15,128 nucleotides of DNA, from positions 1 through 15,128 of the forward strand of contig JAJRTK010000002.1 of NCBI GenBank assembly GCA_024278345.1. Reading direction: 5' to 3'. This DNA is from a bacterium (lineage in GTDB: Bacteria > CSSED10-310 > JAJRTK01). The notes beneath the pieces were generated by a model. That model was not told the DNA's origin. It did no database searches and saw only the letters and a list, made by a program, of their open reading frames with translations. A program made the translations under genes and the position numbers. Below, one piece after another: positions 13,754 to 15,128 of the stretch. The number at the start of each line of letters is the position of its first letter. The first letter of the stretch is position 1.

Positions 13754-14044
13754 GTGGCCTTGGTGGTTTGGGCGGCACCTGGGGTTCTCATGTCTGACGG
13801 TTGCTGGATGTTGCCGGGAGGTTCTGGCGTTGGTCAGCTTGGGGACTCTCTATTGCTTTGGCGACTCCCCCGGTTGGTGGTCTCGATGGGTCCGGCGCTG
13901 AATTTCCGAAAGAAGTCGATCCTTGGTGGCTCAGGCGATTTCGGGGCATCGAGCGACGTGGGACGAAGAGTTGCCACGTTGCCGGACGTTTGCCTACCTC
14001 TTCTTCCCATGAAAACCTGGCAGTTGGGCATCCCGTGTCGGTAG
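13754..14044 (+). CDS. Doubtful ORF upstream of the GT9 gene
   Basis: A 96-codon frame (or 84 codons from an ATG at 13790) ends in a TAG at 14042-14044 that overlaps the AGGAGG of the GT9 gene. This parallels the small ORF before the phosphotransferase. The product (SDGCWMLPGGSGVGQLGDSL, later SDVGRRVATLPDVCLPLLPM) matches nothing I recognise, and a second frame is open over the same bases. The rest of 13637-14058 shows no gene, repeat or terminator. Treat as a possible gene relic or chance. Confidence 0.18.
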   Translation: MALVVWAAPGVLMSDGCWMLPGGSGVGQLGDSLLLWRLPRLVVSMGPALNFRKKSILGGSGDFGASSDVGRRVATLPDVCLPLLPMKTWQLGIPCR

Positions 14045-14048
14045 GAGG
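14043..14048 (+). promoter_or_regulatory. Ribosome binding site that fixes the GT9 start
   Basis: AGGAGG lies ten bases before ATG 14059. The frame is open back to 13801, but those 86 residues do not look like GT9 and have no such site, so the start at 14059 is chosen. It gives a normal family length. Confidence 0.7.
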
Positions 14049-14058
14049 AAGCGCTTCA

Positions 14059-15081
14059 ATGCCAAGTACCACCCATCATCATATCCTTGTGCTTCAGCTC
14101 GGGGGGCTGGGGGACTTGGTTGCCTCGCGGCGGGGGCTTGCCGGGTTGGGCCTCCGGTTCCCGGGGGCTTCCATCGAGGTGGTCGTTCGGGACTGCTGGA
14201 TTGGAGCTCTGGACGAAGGAGCCGCGGGGGTGCGTTGGCATCCTTATCCGGCCCGCCTCGATGGAGCGGGTTTCCGGCGCGTTCTTGCTCTTGCGGTCGG
14301 CCTCCGAAGAGGCGGGCGACCCGATCTTTGCCTTGACCTGACCGGGTCTCCTCCGGCGCGGTGGCTCTCTTTTTTGGCGGGATCCAGGCGGCGGATTGGC
14401 TGGGGGCGGAGCTGGTTCTATCATGGTGGAACAGAGGATCCGAGACGGCGGGAAGCTGCTTATGAGGCGGAGATCGAGAGACTGCTCCTCTCCGTGGGGA
14501 TTTCACTCCCCCGGGAGATTCCATACCTGGCACCACTCCCCGTTCCCATGGGATTGGAAGCCCGGCTTGGCCTTGGGAGAGAACCGCTTGTCGTGCTCCA
14601 TCCCGGGGCCGCCAACCCGCTTCGCCGGTGGGGTGTCCGGCGGTGCGCCGCCCTCCTGGATCTCTTCGTAGGGCGCGGCCTTCGCTCCCTGGTCCTGGGA
14701 GGGCCTGGCGACGGGGATCTCCTGGACCAGATTTCCGCGGCATCGGCGAGCCGGCCCCCCTGCTACTCTTGCCGGGACCTTGGGGAACTTCGTTCCCTTC
14801 TTGGCCGGGCGTCGGTGGTGGTGGCCATGGATTCAGGCCCCATGCACCTGGCAGCGGCCATGGGGATTCCCGTGGTGGCTTTGTTTGGGCCGAATATCCC
14901 TTCCAGGGCGGCTCCGAGGTCAAGGGTTCTCCGGACGGTGGAGGTGGAGATGGAGTGCCGGCCTTGCGGCCAGCGGGTCCGGGATTGTCTCGTGCCGCAC
15001 GGCGAGACCTGCATGGATCGGCTCGATCCTGGTAGGGTGGCTGATACTGTTATCCAAAGTCTGAGGGAGAGTGGCTGGTGA
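14059..15081 (+). CDS. Glycosyltransferase family 9 (heptosyltransferase-like)
   Basis: The 340-residue GT-B enzyme resembles ADP-heptose:LPS heptosyltransferases and related O-antigen transferases. The N-terminus has LVLQLGGLGDLVASRRGLAG (10-29), the glycine-rich loop of the family. The donor domain has VVLHPGAANPLRRW and the signature VVVAMDSGPMHLAAAMGIPV then VALFGPN. The C-terminal cysteine set CRPCGQRVRDC, followed by GETCMDRLDP, is common in GT9 members. It probably acts at the cytoplasmic membrane face; donor and acceptor are unknown. Its very high GC (about 77% in 14101-14160) differs from its neighbours. It overlaps the next gene start by four bases (GTGA), implying an operon running out of the window. 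Confidence 0.93.
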   Translation: MPSTTHHHILVLQLGGLGDLVASRRGLAGLGLRFPGASIEVVVRDCWIGALDEGAAGVRWHPYPARLDGAGFRRVLALAVGLRRGGRPDLCLDLTGSPPARWLSFLAGSRRRIGWGRSWFYHGGTEDPRRREAAYEAEIERLLLSVGISLPREIPYLAPLPVPMGLEARLGLGREPLVVLHPGAANPLRRWGVRRCAALLDLFVGRGLRSLVLGGPGDGDLLDQISAASASRPPCYSCRDLGELRSLLGRASVVVAMDSGPMHLAAAMGIPVVALFGPNIPSRAAPRSRVLRTVEVEMECRPCGQRVRDCLVPHGETCMDRLDPGRVADTVIQSLRESGW

Positions 15082-15128
15082 CGGGTGAGACGTTGGAGAG
15101 ACCGGAGGCGATGGCGGGAAAGGATCCG
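15078..15128 (+). CDS. Start of a further gene, cut by the window edge
   Basis: GTG 15078 overlaps the GT9 stop as GTGA and opens a frame of 17 codons (MTGETLERPEAMAGKDP) to the last base. GGGAG lies about 9 bases upstream. An in-frame ATG at 15111 is an alternative. Too little is present to suggest a function. The tight overlap makes translation with GT9 likely. Confidence 0.4.
   Translation, partial: MTGETLERPEAMAGKDP

Noticed and set aside
13801-14058. N-terminal extension of the GT9 frame
   Set aside because: It has no GT9 features, while an AGGAGG site precedes ATG 14059, which gives a normal family length.
15122-15127. BamHI site GGATCC at the right edge as a cloning junction
   Set aside because: A single restriction site proves nothing and the reading frame continues through it.

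Overview
The window is a GC-rich bacterial locus for a surface polysaccharide of the Wzx/Wzy type, heavily invaded by short non-coding inverted-repeat elements. It holds eight well-supported protein genes, one broken transposase-like gene, the first codons of a further gene at the right edge, and at least eight short repeat elements in four groups. The organism cannot be named from the sequence. The gene set and the heptosyltransferase-like GT9 point to a Gram-negative-type envelope. The DUF6399-like pseudogene and the many hairpin-bearing repeats remind me of Planctomycetota and related uncultured lineages, but that is only an impression.

Layout. 1-612: the end of one repeat element (gamma) nested in a second (alpha copy 1), followed after 6 bp by alpha copy 2. 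642-1847 (-): GT4 glycosyltransferase. 1848-3526: mostly non-coding, with alpha copy 3 (2035-2245), a doubtful ORF (2272-2775) and a decayed alpha-like copy (2805-3021). 3527-4522 (+): sulfotransferase. 4524-4653: one end of a delta repeat. 4816-6141 (+): Wzz-like chain-length regulator. 6244-7812 (+): Wzy/O-antigen-ligase-like polymerase. 7799-8491 (-): AT-rich SAM methyltransferase, converging on and overlapping wzy by 14 bp. 8515-9162: delta, gamma and beta repeat elements in a row. 9799-11538 (+): initiating polyprenyl-phosphate glycosylphosphotransferase. 11774-12880 (-): DegT/DnrJ/EryC1 sugar aminotransferase. 12917-13636 (-): DUF6399-like pseudogene split by beta copy 2. 14059-15081 (+): GT9 glycosyltransferase, overlapping the start of an unfinished gene at 15078.

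Pathway. The phosphotransferase would load the first sugar phosphate on the lipid carrier, GT4 and GT9 would extend the repeat unit, the aminotransferase would supply an amino sugar, and the methyltransferase and sulfotransferase may decorate the glycan. Wzy would polymerise and Wzz set chain length. No flippase (Wzx) or outer-membrane exporter (Wza) is seen here. Genes lie on both strands with long spacers, so this is not one operon.

The most unusual content is the repeats. Three copies from three groups with unrelated terminal inverted repeats (alpha 2035-2245, beta 13165-13413, gamma 8739-8893) are each flanked by an exact 8-bp direct repeat, the mark of transposition; a fourth (beta 8966-9162) also has an exact 8-bp repeat. 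Alpha and beta copies share a core: an A-rich leader, a GC palindrome, an ACAAA box and GGGTCCAGGGA, then a row of hairpins with mostly G-N-N three-base loops. Matching base changes on both sides of the stems between copies suggest the fold is kept. They look like MITE-like elements carrying structured DNA or RNA.
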